From Thiemannella venezuelensis (GTDB lineage Bacteria > Actinomycetota > Actinomycetes > Streptosporangiales > Streptosporangiaceae): a stretch of 64,000 nucleotides of DNA. The DNA is taken from NCBI RefSeq assembly GCF_014203605.1, contig NZ_JACHJJ010000001.1, positions 310,001 through 374,000 on the forward strand, in the 5' to 3' direction. The notes beneath the pieces were generated by a model. It saw nothing but the letters and a program-made list of their open reading frames with translations, was not told where the DNA came from and ran no database searches. Made by a program: the position numbers and the translations under genes. Of the stretch, positions 17,490 to 26,016 are shown piece by piece; position 1 is the stretch's first letter, and each line of letters opens with the position of its first letter.

Positions 17490-19736
17490 TCAGGGGATGA
17501 TGGGGGAGCCGCCGTTCTCGCCCCAGTCCGGCGGCGGCTCGTCTCCGCCGCCGCCGTCATCGTCGCCGCCCCAGCCGCCGTCATCGTCGTCGCCGCCCTG
17601 GTCGTCGCCTCCGCCCCTGTCGGGCTTCTTGACGGGCTTGGGCGCGCACCGGCCGGCCGAGCAGCCGCCGAAGCGCTCCTGGTTCACCGGGGTGAACGAG
17701 GTCGCCTCGACGCCCTTCAGCGCGCCGAGCATGGAGTCCTTCCAGATCCGGCCGGAGATCGACGCGCCGTACACGTAGCTGTAGTAGCGCCCGCCGATGG
17801 TCACGCCGACCAGGTCGTGCTCGAAGGCGCCGCGCGGGTCGCCGAGGCTGACCGCGGAGGCCAGGTCCGGGGTGAACCCGGCGAACCAGGCCGCGGTGTA
17901 GGCGTCGGTGGTGCCGGTCTTGCCCGCGGCGGGGCGGCCGATGCCGCCGACCTCGGTCATCGTGCCCTTGGTGAACACGTCGGACATGATGTGCGCGGCC
18001 GCGTCGGCGACCTCCTCGTCCAGGACCTGCTTGCACTTCGGCTTGTACGGCGTGGCCTTGCCGTACCGGTCGCGGATCTCGGTGATGGCCATCGGCTTGC
18101 AGTAGGTCCCGCGGGCGCCGATCGTCGCGTAGGCGGCGGCGACCGTCACCGGGTCCATCTCGTTGATGCCGAGGGTGAAGGTCTCGAACTCCTTCAGCGG
18201 CTGCCCGTCGGCCCGCTTGATGCCGAGGTTCTTGGCCATCTTGATGGTCTCGCAGAGGCCGACCTCTTCTTCGAGCTTCATGAAGAAGGTGTTCACCGAG
18301 CCGAGGGTGCCGGTGGTCAGGGTCTTGAAACCGCCGCCGCCCTCGCTGGAGTTGCGCACCTCGTGGGAGGGCTCGCCGACCCGGTTGCCCTTGCAGTCGC
18401 GGAACGCGCTCTCGCTCGGCGCCCGGTACCCGGAGCCGGTGGCGAAGCCGTCGTTCAGCTTCATCCCCTGGTCGAGCGCGGTGAGCAGGGTGAAGGGCTT
18501 GAACGTGGAGCCTGCCTGGAACCCCGCGCCGCCGCCGTGCGCCACGTCGGCCGCGAGGTTGTAGCTCATCTCGTTCTTCTTCTTGTTCTGCCCGAAGTTC
18601 CGGCTGGCGGCCATCGCCTTGATGGCGCCGGTTCCGGGGACCACCATCGCCTGCGCGGCGACCGGCTTGTCGCTCGTCTTGACGTAGCGCGCGATGGCCT
18701 TCTCCGAGGCCTCCTGCGCCTGCGTGTCGAGCGTCGTCTTGACGGTCAGGCCACCGCGCTGGAGGAACTTCTTGCGCGCCTCGGGGGTCTTGCCGAAGTC
18801 CTCGTTGTTGAGGATCTCGTACTGCGCGTAGAGGCAGAAGTAGGGGTACTTGCTCTCCTCGCAGCCGCCCCGGGCCGCGACGTCCTTGAACCCGAGCTTC
18901 TTGGCCTTGGCCTCCGCGGCCTCCTGCGGCGTGATCTTGCCGAGCTCGGCCATCCGGTCGAGCACGATGTTGCGCCGCTCCAGCAGGCGCTGGCGGGCGT
19001 CCTTGCCGGTGTTCGGGTCGGTCCGGCTGGGGTTCTGCACGGCTCCCGCCAGCGTGGCGGCCTCCCACAGGGTCAGCTTGGACGCGGGCTTGCCGAAGAA
19101 CCGCTTGGCCGCGGCCTGGATGCCGTGGGCGCCCGCCCCGAAGTAGGAGATGTTGAGGTAGCGCTCGAGGATCTCGGACTTGGTGTACTTCTCCTCGATG
19201 GCCAGCGCGTAGCGCAGCTCGTTGAGCTTGCGGGAGAAGGTGGGCGCGATGGCGGCCTCCTGCTCCTCCTTGCTCTCGGCGGCGGTGAACAGCACGAGCT
19301 TGACGTACTGCTGCGTGATCGAGGAGCCGCCCTGGACGACGCCGCCGCCGGAGAAGTTCTTCGCGGCCGCGCGGAGGGTGCCCTCCACGTCGAGCGCCCC
19401 GTGCTCGTAGAACCGGAAGTCCTCGATGGCGACGATCGCGGTCTTCATGACGTCGGCGATCTGGTCGAGCCTCACCGACTCGCGGTTCTCGAAGTAGAAC
19501 TGGGCGAACTGCTTGCCGTCCTTGTCGAGGAGGATGGTCCTCTCGGGGAGGGGGGGCTCCTTGAGCTCCTCCGGCCGGAGGTTCAGCTCCTCCGTCGCGG
19601 ACTGCACGGTCATGCCCGCGCCGCCCACCGCGGGCAGCGCGATGGCAGCGACCAGCACCCCCGCGGCGACGGCCGCGGCGATCAGCCGCAGCAGGCTTCC
19701 CACTGCCGATCTCTGATCTTTGCCTTGAGCTTGCAC
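17490..19736 (-). CDS. Class A penicillin-binding protein (transglycosylase/transpeptidase)
   Basis: A 748-residue bifunctional peptidoglycan synthase. A short cytoplasmic tail and one membrane helix (about 15-38) precede a GT51 domain with EDFRFYEHGALD and GGSSITQQYVK. The transpeptidase domain has STFK (nucleophile Ser410), SVN and KTG (AGKTGTTD) boxes. The tail after about residue 690 is Gly/Asp-rich and ends in PPPDWGENGGSPIIP. It uses a GTG start and is divergent from the wblA gene. The same pairing occurs at ponA2/whiB4 in mycobacteria and at the wblA locus of Streptomyces, by recall. Confidence 0.95.
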   Translation of the reverse strand: MQAQGKDQRSAVGSLLRLIAAAVAAGVLVAAIALPAVGGAGMTVQSATEELNLRPEELKEPPLPERTILLDKDGKQFAQFYFENRESVRLDQIADVMKTAIVAIEDFRFYEHGALDVEGTLRAAAKNFSGGGVVQGGSSITQQYVKLVLFTAAESKEEQEAAIAPTFSRKLNELRYALAIEEKYTKSEILERYLNISYFGAGAHGIQAAAKRFFGKPASKLTLWEAATLAGAVQNPSRTDPNTGKDARQRLLERRNIVLDRMAELGKITPQEAAEAKAKKLGFKDVAARGGCEESKYPYFCLYAQYEILNNEDFGKTPEARKKFLQRGGLTVKTTLDTQAQEASEKAIARYVKTSDKPVAAQAMVVPGTGAIKAMAASRNFGQNKKKNEMSYNLAADVAHGGGAGFQAGSTFKPFTLLTALDQGMKLNDGFATGSGYRAPSESAFRDCKGNRVGEPSHEVRNSSEGGGGFKTLTTGTLGSVNTFFMKLEEEVGLCETIKMAKNLGIKRADGQPLKEFETFTLGINEMDPVTVAAAYATIGARGTYCKPMAITEIRDRYGKATPYKPKCKQVLDEEVADAAAHIMSDVFTKGTMTEVGGIGRPAAGKTGTTDAYTAAWFAGFTPDLASAVSLGDPRGAFEHDLVGVTIGGRYYSYVYGASISGRIWKDSMLGALKGVEATSFTPVNQERFGGCSAGRCAPKPVKKPDRGGGDDQGGDDDDGGWGGDDDGGGGDEPPPDWGENGGSPIIP

Positions 19737-20002
19737 GAGTCCAAGAGTACGTCGGGTAGATGGTCCGAACGGTAACGGAGCACTATTTGCGCTTGGCTTG
19801 CTCCTGCCCGGAGAAGAGGTAACTAGTCATTCCCGGCCACATGACCGCCCAGGACCATGCGAGAAATTGGTCCCGCCGGGGTCTGTCCGCCCCAACGTCT
19901 GGTTGCGTACGGTCTCTTTCTGCGGCAACTGAATACCAGGCCCGACGACCGCGCCCGTCGGCCCCCAAGTCACGACTGACCACCTAAGGGGAGTGGGGTC
20001 GA

Positions 20003-20299
20003 ATGTGGATCACGGATTGGACCTCCAATGCGGCTTGCAAGGGTGCGGATCCTGACGCGCTGTTCGTTCAGGGCGCTGCCCAGAACCGGGCGAAGCTGAT
20101 CTGTCGAGGGTGCCCGGTCCGGACCGAGTGCCTCGCCGACGCGCTGGACAACCGCATCGAGTTCGGGGTGTGGGGCGGGATGACCGAGCGTGAGCGCCGG
20201 GCCCTGCTCCGCCGTCGGCCGGACGTCGACTCCTGGCGGGAGCTCCTGGAGTACGCCAAGGAAGAGTACGAGCGGACGAACGAGCTGATCGCCGGCTGA
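20003..20299 (+). CDS. wblA: WhiB-like iron-sulphur regulator WblA
   Basis: A 98-residue WhiB-family protein. The four cysteines that hold a [4Fe-4S] cluster are Cys12, Cys34, Cys37 and Cys43 (C..CxxCxxxxxC), followed by the G(V/I)WGG turn GVWGGMTERERR and a basic tail. Neighbours (class A PBP on one side, paired ArsA ATPases on the other) match the wblA locus of Streptomyces and whiB4 of Mycobacterium, which is why I use the symbol. WblA links redox state to development and secondary metabolism in Streptomyces. A GGGGAG site precedes the ATG. The upstream leader is about 266 bases and may hold complex control; no operator could be defined. Confidence 0.93.
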   Translation: MWITDWTSNAACKGADPDALFVQGAAQNRAKLICRGCPVRTECLADALDNRIEFGVWGGMTERERRALLRRRPDVDSWRELLEYAKEEYERTNELIAG

Positions 20300-20395
20300 G
20301 CCCGCAGGCTCCCCCGCGACGCCCGTCCCCGGGAACCGGCCGGTCCTGCGCACAGCGGGACCGCGCGGGTCGCACCGTACGGGTCGCCGCGCGCG

Positions 20396-20424
20396 GGTCA
20401 CCGTGCGCAGGTCACCGTGCGTGA
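20396..20424. repeat. Tandem 14-15 bp duplication at arsA 3' end
   Basis: GGTCACCGTGCGCA is followed directly by GGTCACCGTGCGTGA, then a degenerate GTCACTGCGC that contains the stop codon of the downstream ATPase gene. One of several short tandem duplications at gene ends in this window. Confidence 0.55.
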
Positions 20425-20425
20425 G

Positions 20426-21556
20426 TCACTGCGCGGCCAGCAGCGCGCCCACCCGGCGCAGTCCCTCCAGATCGTGCACGTCCGCGGGCATCGCGGGGAC
20501 CTGCGCCATCGGCACCGTGGGGTGCGCGGAGGCGAAGTGCTCCTGCTGGCGCTGCTCGCGAGCGGCCAGTTGCATCCGGCCCGCGTGCAGCCGGAGCGCC
20601 GCCGCGGTCAGCTCGTGCTCGCCGCGCGCCTCCAGGTCCTCGGCCGCGGCGGCGCTCCGGGCGGCCGAGAGCCCGCCCGCGGTCGGGAGGTGCACCCGGT
20701 TGACCACGAGGCCGGCCAGGGGCATGCGCTCGTCGGCCAGCCGCTCCACGAAGTAGGAGGCCTCGCGCATCGCGTCCCGTTCGGGGGCGGCGACGACCAC
20801 GAAGGCGGTGCCGGGCGCCTGCAGCAGCCTGTAGGTCTGCTCGGCCCGGGCCCGGAAGCCTCCGAAGACCGCGTCCAGGGCGGAGACGAACGTCTGCAGG
20901 TCCTTGAGGACCTGCGCGCCCAGCAGCTTGGTCATGGCCCCGGCGACGAGCCCGAACCCCGCGTTGAGCAGCTTGAAGGCGCTGCGCCCGCCCGCCTTGG
21001 CGGGGGCGGTCAGCATGCGGATGAACCGGCCGTCCAGGAACCGGCCGAGCCGTTCCGGCGCGTCCAGGAAGTCCAGCGCGGAACGGGACGGCGGGGTGTC
21101 GACGATGATCAGGTCCCACTCGCCCGACCGGCGGAGCTGGCCGAGCTTCTCCATCGCCATGTACTCCTGGGTGCCGGAGAAGCTGGAGGAGAGGGACTGG
21201 TAGAAGGGATTCGTCAGGATCTGGCGTGCCCGTTCGGGGTCCGCGTGCGCCTCGATGATCTCGTCGAAGGTCCGCTTCATGTCGAGCATCATGGCGTGCA
21301 GCGTGCCCTCGCCCGTCACCCCCGCCACCGGCCGGGGCGTGTTGTCGAGCTCGGACAGGCCCATCGACTGAGCCAGCCGCCGTGCCGGATCCACGGTGAG
21401 GACGACGGCGTGCCGGCCGCGTTCGGCGGCCCGCAGGCCCAGGGCGGCCGCGGTGGTGGTCTTGCCGACACCGCCCGAACCGCAGCAGACGATGATCCGG
21501 GTGCCCGGGTCGTCAATGATCGCATCGAGGTCGAGAACCGGGACGTTCTTCACCAT
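20426..21556 (-). CDS. ArsA-family ATPase 1
   Basis: A 376-residue GET3/ArsA-type P-loop ATPase. It has the deviant Walker A CCGSGGVGKTTTAAALG, a switch I VDPARRLAQSMG, and DTPPSRSALDFLDAP as the switch II/Walker B region. The start at 21556 has AGGGAG six bases upstream. The metal-binding cysteines of arsenite pumps are absent, and no arsB lies nearby, so arsenite export is unlikely. With the second ATPase it forms the pair found beside wblA/whiB4, where heterodimeric partner function is assumed. Confidence 0.9.
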   Translation of the reverse strand: MVKNVPVLDLDAIIDDPGTRIIVCCGSGGVGKTTTAAALGLRAAERGRHAVVLTVDPARRLAQSMGLSELDNTPRPVAGVTGEGTLHAMMLDMKRTFDEIIEAHADPERARQILTNPFYQSLSSSFSGTQEYMAMEKLGQLRRSGEWDLIIVDTPPSRSALDFLDAPERLGRFLDGRFIRMLTAPAKAGGRSAFKLLNAGFGLVAGAMTKLLGAQVLKDLQTFVSALDAVFGGFRARAEQTYRLLQAPGTAFVVVAAPERDAMREASYFVERLADERMPLAGLVVNRVHLPTAGGLSAARSAAAAEDLEARGEHELTAAALRLHAGRMQLAAREQRQQEHFASAHPTVPMAQVPAMPADVHDLEGLRRVGALLAAQ

Positions 21557-21662
21557 GCTCCCTGAATCACTCCCTGAGCCGCGCACGCCGCCTCCTTCGG
21601 CCGCGTCCGCGGTGCCGCCGCGCCCCTGGTGCGCGGTGCCGCCGTGTCCTCGGTCCGCCCGC

Positions 21663-22667
21663 TCACGCCGCCCCCTGGGCCCGGATCGACTCGGCCAGTT
21701 CGTACAGCCCGGCCAGGTCCACCCCGTCCGGCAGCAGCGGCAGCTCGTAGCGGGGCCGTCCGGCGGCGTCGAGCGAGACGCGCTCCTGACGCTCCAGCTC
21801 GGTACGGCGGGCGTGCTCGGAGATCTCCTGGGCGAGGGCCTCGGCCAGGGCGGCGGCGTTCGGGTCGCCGTCGGCCAGCCCGGCCGCCTTGAGCCCCAGC
21901 GCCAGCTCCATCGGGTCGAAGCGGCCCGCCGCGGCGGCGTCGAGAGCGGCCTCGGGCAGCCCGGAGGTCCGGACCATGTTGGTGAAGACGCCGCCGGCGG
22001 GCAGGCCCGCCCCGCGGAGCTCGGTGATCCCGTCGAGGGTCTCCTGGACCGGCATCTCCTCCAGGAGCGTGACGAAGTGCACGGCGGTCTCGGGAGAGGC
22101 CACGACCCCGCTCACGAGGTCGGCGTGGTTCTTGATGGGCCCGACCCTGGCAAGGCCGGCGACCTCGTTGGTGACGTTGAGGAAGCGCACGATCCGGCCG
22201 GTCGGCGGCGCGTCGAGCACGACCGCGTCGTAGATCCTCCGGCCGTCCTTGCCCTTGCGGCGGACGGCCTCGGTGGTCTTGCCGGTGACGAGGACGTCGC
22301 GGAAGCCCGGGGCGATGGTGGTGGCGAAGTCGACGATGCCCATCTTGCTCAGCGCCCGGCCCGCCCGGCGCATGCCGTAGAACATCTCGAGGTATTCGAG
22401 CATGGCCTCTTCGGGGTCGACGGCCAGCGCGTAGACGTCCCCGCCGCCGGGCGCGACGGCGACCCGCCGCTCCTCGTACGGCAGCGGCGGCAGGTCGAAG
22501 ACCTGGGCGATGCCCTGCCGCCCCTCGACCTCGACCAGGAGCACCTTCCGGCCGTCCGCGGCGAGCGCGAGGGCCAGCGCGGCGGCCACCGTGGTCTTGC
22601 CGGTGCCGCCCTTGCCGGTGACGACGTGCAGTCGTACACCATCCCAGTCGGTATCGCGCGAACTCAC
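21663..22667 (-). CDS. ArsA-family ATPase 2
   Basis: A 334-residue partner of ATPase 1, with Walker A VVTGKGGTGKTTVAAALA, EVEGRQGIAQVFDLPPLPYEE as switch I and VVLDAPPTGRIVRFLNV as switch II. A GTG start at 22667 lies seven bases after a TAGCCT -10 box (22680-22675) with no ribosome site, so its mRNA is probably leaderless. The two ATPase genes are transcribed together toward wblA. Function unknown; tail-anchored protein or metal handling has been proposed for the superfamily. Confidence 0.9.
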   Translation of the reverse strand: MSSRDTDWDGVRLHVVTGKGGTGKTTVAAALALALAADGRKVLLVEVEGRQGIAQVFDLPPLPYEERRVAVAPGGGDVYALAVDPEEAMLEYLEMFYGMRRAGRALSKMGIVDFATTIAPGFRDVLVTGKTTEAVRRKGKDGRRIYDAVVLDAPPTGRIVRFLNVTNEVAGLARVGPIKNHADLVSGVVASPETAVHFVTLLEEMPVQETLDGITELRGAGLPAGGVFTNMVRTSGLPEAALDAAAAGRFDPMELALGLKAAGLADGDPNAAALAEALAQEISEHARRTELERQERVSLDAAGRPRYELPLLPDGVDLAGLYELAESIRAQGAA

Positions 22668-22674
22668 GTTTCGA

Positions 22675-22680
22675 AGGCTA
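22675..22680 (-). promoter_or_regulatory. -10 box of the ATPase operon, leaderless start
   Basis: TAGCCT on the minus strand, seven bases before the GTG. No convincing -35 box. Confidence 0.45.
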
Positions 22681-22840
22681 CCCAACGGTCAACCGGCGAT
22701 TCGCGGTGGCCGTCGTTTGGGACGCGACTCACACTCCGGCCCGCCACCGCGGCCCCTTCCCCCGCCTTCCGCGGTCCGGCCCCGACCCCGCCGGAGGCCT
22801 GTCGCGCACCGCTGACGGGATCGGGACCGGGCCCGCTCGC

Positions 22841-22846
22841 TAATGT
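22841..22846 (+). promoter_or_regulatory. -10 box of DUF4177 gene, leaderless start
   Basis: TAATGT, seven bases before the ATG at 22854. The absence of any ribosome site supports a leaderless transcript. Confidence 0.5.
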
Positions 22847-22853
22847 GTCTCGC

Positions 22854-23009
22854 ATGACGAAATGGGAGTACTCGACGGTGCCGCTGCTGGTCCACGCGAC
22901 CAAGCAGATTCTCGACAACTGGGGCCAGGACGGCTGGGAGCTCGTCCAGGTCGTGCCGGGGCCGAACCCCGAGCAGCTGGTCGCCTACCTGAAGCGTCCG
23001 AAGGAGTAG
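22854..23009 (+). CDS. Small DUF4177-like protein, 51 aa
   Basis: A 51-residue protein, MTKWEYSTVPLLVHATKQ onward, ending AYLKRPKE. The pattern WEYxTVPL...LDxWGxDGWELVQVVPGP is the DUF4177 fold (a small beta-sheet protein). It lies five bases upstream of ridA and is conserved at this locus in actinobacteria, as I recall. Function unknown. Confidence 0.88.
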   Translation: MTKWEYSTVPLLVHATKQILDNWGQDGWELVQVVPGPNPEQLVAYLKRPKE

Positions 23010-23014
23010 GGCCG

Positions 23015-23473
23015 GTGTCTCCGGAGGAGAAGCTGGCCGAGCTCGGCCTGACCCTGCCCGAGGTCGTGGCGCCGCTGGCGGCGTACGTCCCGGCCGTCCG
23101 CTCGGGCGACCACGTCTACACGTCGGGCCAGATCCCGATGGTGGACGGCAAGCTCGCGGCGACCGGCAAGGTCGGCGCCGAGGTGAGCGCCGAGGAGGCC
23201 CGCGAGCTCGCCAGGACCTGCGCGCTCAACGCCCTCGCCGCGGTCGCGTCGGCGGCGGGCGGCCTGTCCAACGTGGTCCGGATCGTCAAGGTCGTCGGCT
23301 ACGTGGCCAGCGCCCCCGACTTCACCGGGCACCCGCAGGTCGTCAACGGCGCCAGCGAGCTGCTCGGTGAGGTGTTCGGGGAGGCCGGCAGGCACGCCCG
23401 CAGCGCGGTGGGCGTCGCCGTCCTGCCGCTGGACGCGCCGGTCGAGGTCGAGTTGATCGCTGAGGTCCGCTGA
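23015..23473 (+). CDS. RidA family protein (enamine/imine deaminase)
   Basis: A 152-residue YjgF/YER057c/UK114 member. AAYVPAVRSGDHVYTSGQIPMVDG contains the family's strand and the SGQ turn, broken here at positions 23077-23150; the C-terminal PLDAPVEVELIAEV closes the barrel. The Arg of the RidA active site (canonically in the N-R-x-x motif near residue 105) is not obvious, because the segment reads DFTGHPQVVNGASELL, which places this in the RidA-related subgroups and not RidA proper. AAGGAG precedes the GTG at 23015. Confidence 0.88.
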   Translation: MSPEEKLAELGLTLPEVVAPLAAYVPAVRSGDHVYTSGQIPMVDGKLAATGKVGAEVSAEEARELARTCALNALAAVASAAGGLSNVVRIVKVVGYVASAPDFTGHPQVVNGASELLGEVFGEAGRHARSAVGVAVLPLDAPVEVELIAEVR

Positions 23474-23552
23474 CGCTCCGATTGTCCGGAGCGTGATCCG
23501 TACCACATGATGGACCGGAAAACCGAGTGATGTTCGGGTGAAAGGTTCGGAT

Positions 23553-24380
23553 ATGGGTGGAATTCCGCTCCCGGGGGAGCTCGGCGAGCGCGCACGCGAC
23601 ATCCTGGCCGGGCGGGTGGAGCCCGTCCCGGCCCGGGATGCCGCCACCGTGGTCGTCCTCCGGGAGGGCGTCGAGGTCTACCTGCTCCGGCGGAAGGCGA
23701 GCATGGCCTTCGCGGCGGGGGCCTACGTCTTCCCCGGCGGCTCGGTGGATCCGCGCGACGCCGACCACGCGATCGCCTGGGCCGGGCCCTCGCCCGCGGA
23801 GTGGGGCGAGGTCTTCCGCGCCGACGACAAGACCGCGCGCGGCCTGGTCTGCGCGGCGGTCCGGGAGACGTTCGAGGAGTCGGGCGTGCTGCTCGCCGGG
23901 CCGTCGCCGGAGTCCGTCGTGGCCGACACCACCGGGGACGACTGGGAGGCCGACCGGCTCGCCCTGATCGCGCGGAGCCTCTCCTTCGCCGACTTCCTGG
24001 ACAAGCGCGGCCTGGTCCTCCGCGCCGACCTGCTCCGCCCCTGGGCGCACTGGATCACCCCCGAGGTCGAGAACAAGCGGTTCGACACCCGCTTCTTCGT
24101 CGCCGCGCTCCCTCCCGGCCAGCGCACCCGCGACGTCGGCGGCGAGGCCGACCAGGTGGCCTGGGTGCGGCCCGCCGAGGCGATCGAGCAGGCCGGGAGC
24201 GGCCGGATCTTCCTGATGCCGCCGACCCACCGCACCCTGAAGGAACTGGCCGCCTACGAGAAGGTCACCGACGTGCTCCAGGCCGAGCGGGAGATCGTCA
24301 CCTTCATGCCGAGGATCGCCGAGGTGGACGGTGAGATGCACATCGTCCTCGACGACGACTACCGGTTCGGCGGCTCCTGA
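23553..24380 (+). CDS. NUDIX hydrolase, 275 aa
   Basis: A long NUDIX-superfamily protein. The Nudix box is split by an insertion: FPGGSVDPRDAD is followed about 40 residues later by GLVCAAVRETFEESGVLL, which carries the REx2EExG-like core (RETFEESG). This arrangement resembles the NUDT19/NUDT8-type acyl-CoA or nucleotide hydrolases. AAAGG lies eight bases before the ATG at 23553, preferred over the GTG at 23538. The metallo-hydrolase gene follows after one base. Confidence 0.87.
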   Translation: MGGIPLPGELGERARDILAGRVEPVPARDAATVVVLREGVEVYLLRRKASMAFAAGAYVFPGGSVDPRDADHAIAWAGPSPAEWGEVFRADDKTARGLVCAAVRETFEESGVLLAGPSPESVVADTTGDDWEADRLALIARSLSFADFLDKRGLVLRADLLRPWAHWITPEVENKRFDTRFFVAALPPGQRTRDVGGEADQVAWVRPAEAIEQAGSGRIFLMPPTHRTLKELAAYEKVTDVLQAEREIVTFMPRIAEVDGEMHIVLDDDYRFGGS

Positions 24381-24381
24381 C

Positions 24382-25179
24382 GTGAGCGGTCTGCGGATCC
24401 CGCTGGAGGGGCCGGACGGCGCCGGTACGGCGCACGCGCTCAACCTGCTCGCCCCGAACCCGTCGCCGATGACCCTGGACGGCACCAACACCTGGGTGAT
24501 CGGGCGCGGGGAGGAGGTGCTGGTCGTCGATCCCGGCCCGGACGACGGGCGGCACCTGGCCCGGGTCGCCGACCACCTGCGCGACCGCAGGGTGGTCGCG
24601 ATCCTGCTCACCCACGGCCACCACGACCACAGCGGTGGCGCGCGGGCCTTCGCCGGCCTGGTGGGGGCCCCGGTGCGGGCGCTGGACCCCCGGCACCGGC
24701 TCGGCGACGAGGGGCTCGGCGACGGCGACGTGGTCGCCGCGGGCGGGCTGGAGCTCCACGCGGTCGGCACGCCCGGCCACTCGTTCGACTCGCTCTGCTT
24801 CTGGCTGCCCGAGGACGGGGCGATGCTGACCGGGGACACCGTGCTCGGCCGGGGCACCACCGTGATCGCCCCGGACGGCGACCTGGCCGACTACCTCCGG
24901 TCCCTGGACCGGCTGCGCGCCACCGCCGAGCGGGTGGGGGCGCGGGCGCTGCTGCCCGGGCACGGCCCGGTGCTGTCCGACCCGATCGCCGCCCTGGACG
25001 GGTACCTCGCCCACCGCAGGCAGCGCCTGGACCAGATCCGGCGGGCGCGCGAGCGGGGCGCCGCCACGCCGCGGGAGATCGTCGAGGTCGTCTACGCGGA
25101 GGTGGACCGCTCGCTCTGGCCGGCGGCCGAGATGTCGGTCCGGGCCCAGCTCGACTACCTCGACGGGCTCCGGGGCTGA
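24382..25179 (+). CDS. MBL-fold metallo-hydrolase (LACTB2/RNase Z-like)
   Basis: A 265-residue metallo-beta-lactamase-fold enzyme with THGHHDHSGG (HxHxDH), GTPGHSFDS, LTGDTVLG (the bridging Asp) and LPGHGPVL (last His). The C-terminal helical cap has the family's HRxxRLxQI motif, LAHRRQRLDQIRRA. The GTG start overlaps the region one base after the NUDIX stop, so the pair is co-translated. LACTB2 members are RNA endonucleases; thioesters are another possibility. Confidence 0.9.
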   Translation: MSGLRIPLEGPDGAGTAHALNLLAPNPSPMTLDGTNTWVIGRGEEVLVVDPGPDDGRHLARVADHLRDRRVVAILLTHGHHDHSGGARAFAGLVGAPVRALDPRHRLGDEGLGDGDVVAAGGLELHAVGTPGHSFDSLCFWLPEDGAMLTGDTVLGRGTTVIAPDGDLADYLRSLDRLRATAERVGARALLPGHGPVLSDPIAALDGYLAHRRQRLDQIRRARERGAATPREIVEVVYAEVDRSLWPAAEMSVRAQLDYLDGLRG

Positions 25180-25216
25180 GTCCGGCACGCCGGGCGGGGC
25201 GGGAGCCGTCCCGCCG

Positions 25217-25846
25217 TCAGAGCAGGGTGCGCGCCATCTGGCTGACCAGGCACTCCTCCCCGTCGACGGACGACGGCGCGAGATGGTGGTTGATCTCGAG
25301 CGAGACCAGCCCGTGCATGGTGCCGAAGAGACCGAGCAGCCAGTGCCGCTCGTCGGCCGGCAGGCCGGAGAGCTCCTCGAAGCGGTAGGAGCGGCCTTTG
25401 ACCTCGCCGATGACGGACAGGAACGGGCGGTAGACGGACCGCTCGGCGGACACGGTCGGTCCCTCGGCGGGTGCCGCGTAGCCGGGCAGCTGATCGGTCC
25501 AGATCAGGTTGAAGCGCCGGGGGTTGGCGACGGCCCAGGACCGGTAGGCCCGGACGCAGGCGAGGAAACGGTCGGCGGGAGCGGCGCCCTCGGCGGCGCG
25601 CCCCTCCTCGACGGCGGCGGCGAGCCGCTCGAAGCTGTCGGTGATCATGGCTGTGAACAGGTCTTCGAGGCTTGGGAAGTACGTGTAGAGCGACGCCGGG
25701 TTCATGCCGACCTCCCGGGCGATGCCGCGCCAGGACACGTTGTCGGGACCGCCCTCGTCGAGCCGGCGGAGGGCGATGGCGATGATCTCCGCGGTGAGTT
25801 CGCGGCGCTGGCGGCCCCGCCGCGACTCCTCTCGGTGCTCGTTCAC
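25217..25846 (-). CDS. TetR family transcriptional regulator
   Basis: A 209-residue regulator with helix-turn-helix at about residues 15-60 (WRGIAREVGMNPASLYTYFPS) and a TetR_C_13-like ligand domain. The GTG at 25846 has no ribosome site but lies seven bases after TAACCT, with TTGGAA 18 bases further upstream, so a leaderless mRNA is likely. Palindromes in the divergent gap overlap this promoter and probably bind the protein itself. It is divergent from a DUF4386-like membrane protein, its likely target. Confidence 0.88.
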   Translation of the reverse strand: MNEHREESRRGRQRRELTAEIIAIALRRLDEGGPDNVSWRGIAREVGMNPASLYTYFPSLEDLFTAMITDSFERLAAAVEEGRAAEGAAPADRFLACVRAYRSWAVANPRRFNLIWTDQLPGYAAPAEGPTVSAERSVYRPFLSVIGEVKGRSYRFEELSGLPADERHWLLGLFGTMHGLVSLEINHHLAPSSVDGEECLVSQMARTLL

Positions 25847-25853
25847 CTGAGAG

Positions 25854-25883
25854 AGGTTATCCCGAACGCTCTTGACTTTCCAA
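25854..25883 (-). promoter_or_regulatory. Promoter of the tetR gene at 25846
   Basis: On the minus strand TTGGAA, an 18-base spacer and TAACCT (25859-25854), seven bases before the GTG start. Confidence 0.5.
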
Positions 25884-25932
25884 ACACTGTTGGGGCTTCT
25901 CATGCCAAACACCGTTTGAATTTCGAACGGTG
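25880..25932. promoter_or_regulatory. Cluster of TetR operator palindromes
   Basis: Three overlapping or adjacent dyads: CCAAACACTGTTGG (25880-25893), CCAAACACCGTTTG (25905-25918) and a longer CACCGTT...AACGGTG dyad (25910-25932). The first two share the sequence CCAAACAC and lie 25 bp apart. The first overlaps the -35 box of the tetR gene. Confidence 0.55.
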
Positions 25933-26016
25933 ATTGATCGTGCCGGTGTCGCCCGCGCCGCGCCGCGGCCCGCCGGCCCGGCCGTTCCCCGTGACCGACC
26001 AGCAAAGGAAACCGCC

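Noticed and set aside
16698-19775. 1,025-codon plus-strand frame opposite the penicillin-binding protein
   Set aside because: Antisense to a gene with full catalytic motifs; the translation shows only low-complexity residues.
20426-22667. Arsenic resistance operon
   Set aside because: The ATPases lack arsenite-binding cysteines, and no arsB, arsC or arsR genes are present.
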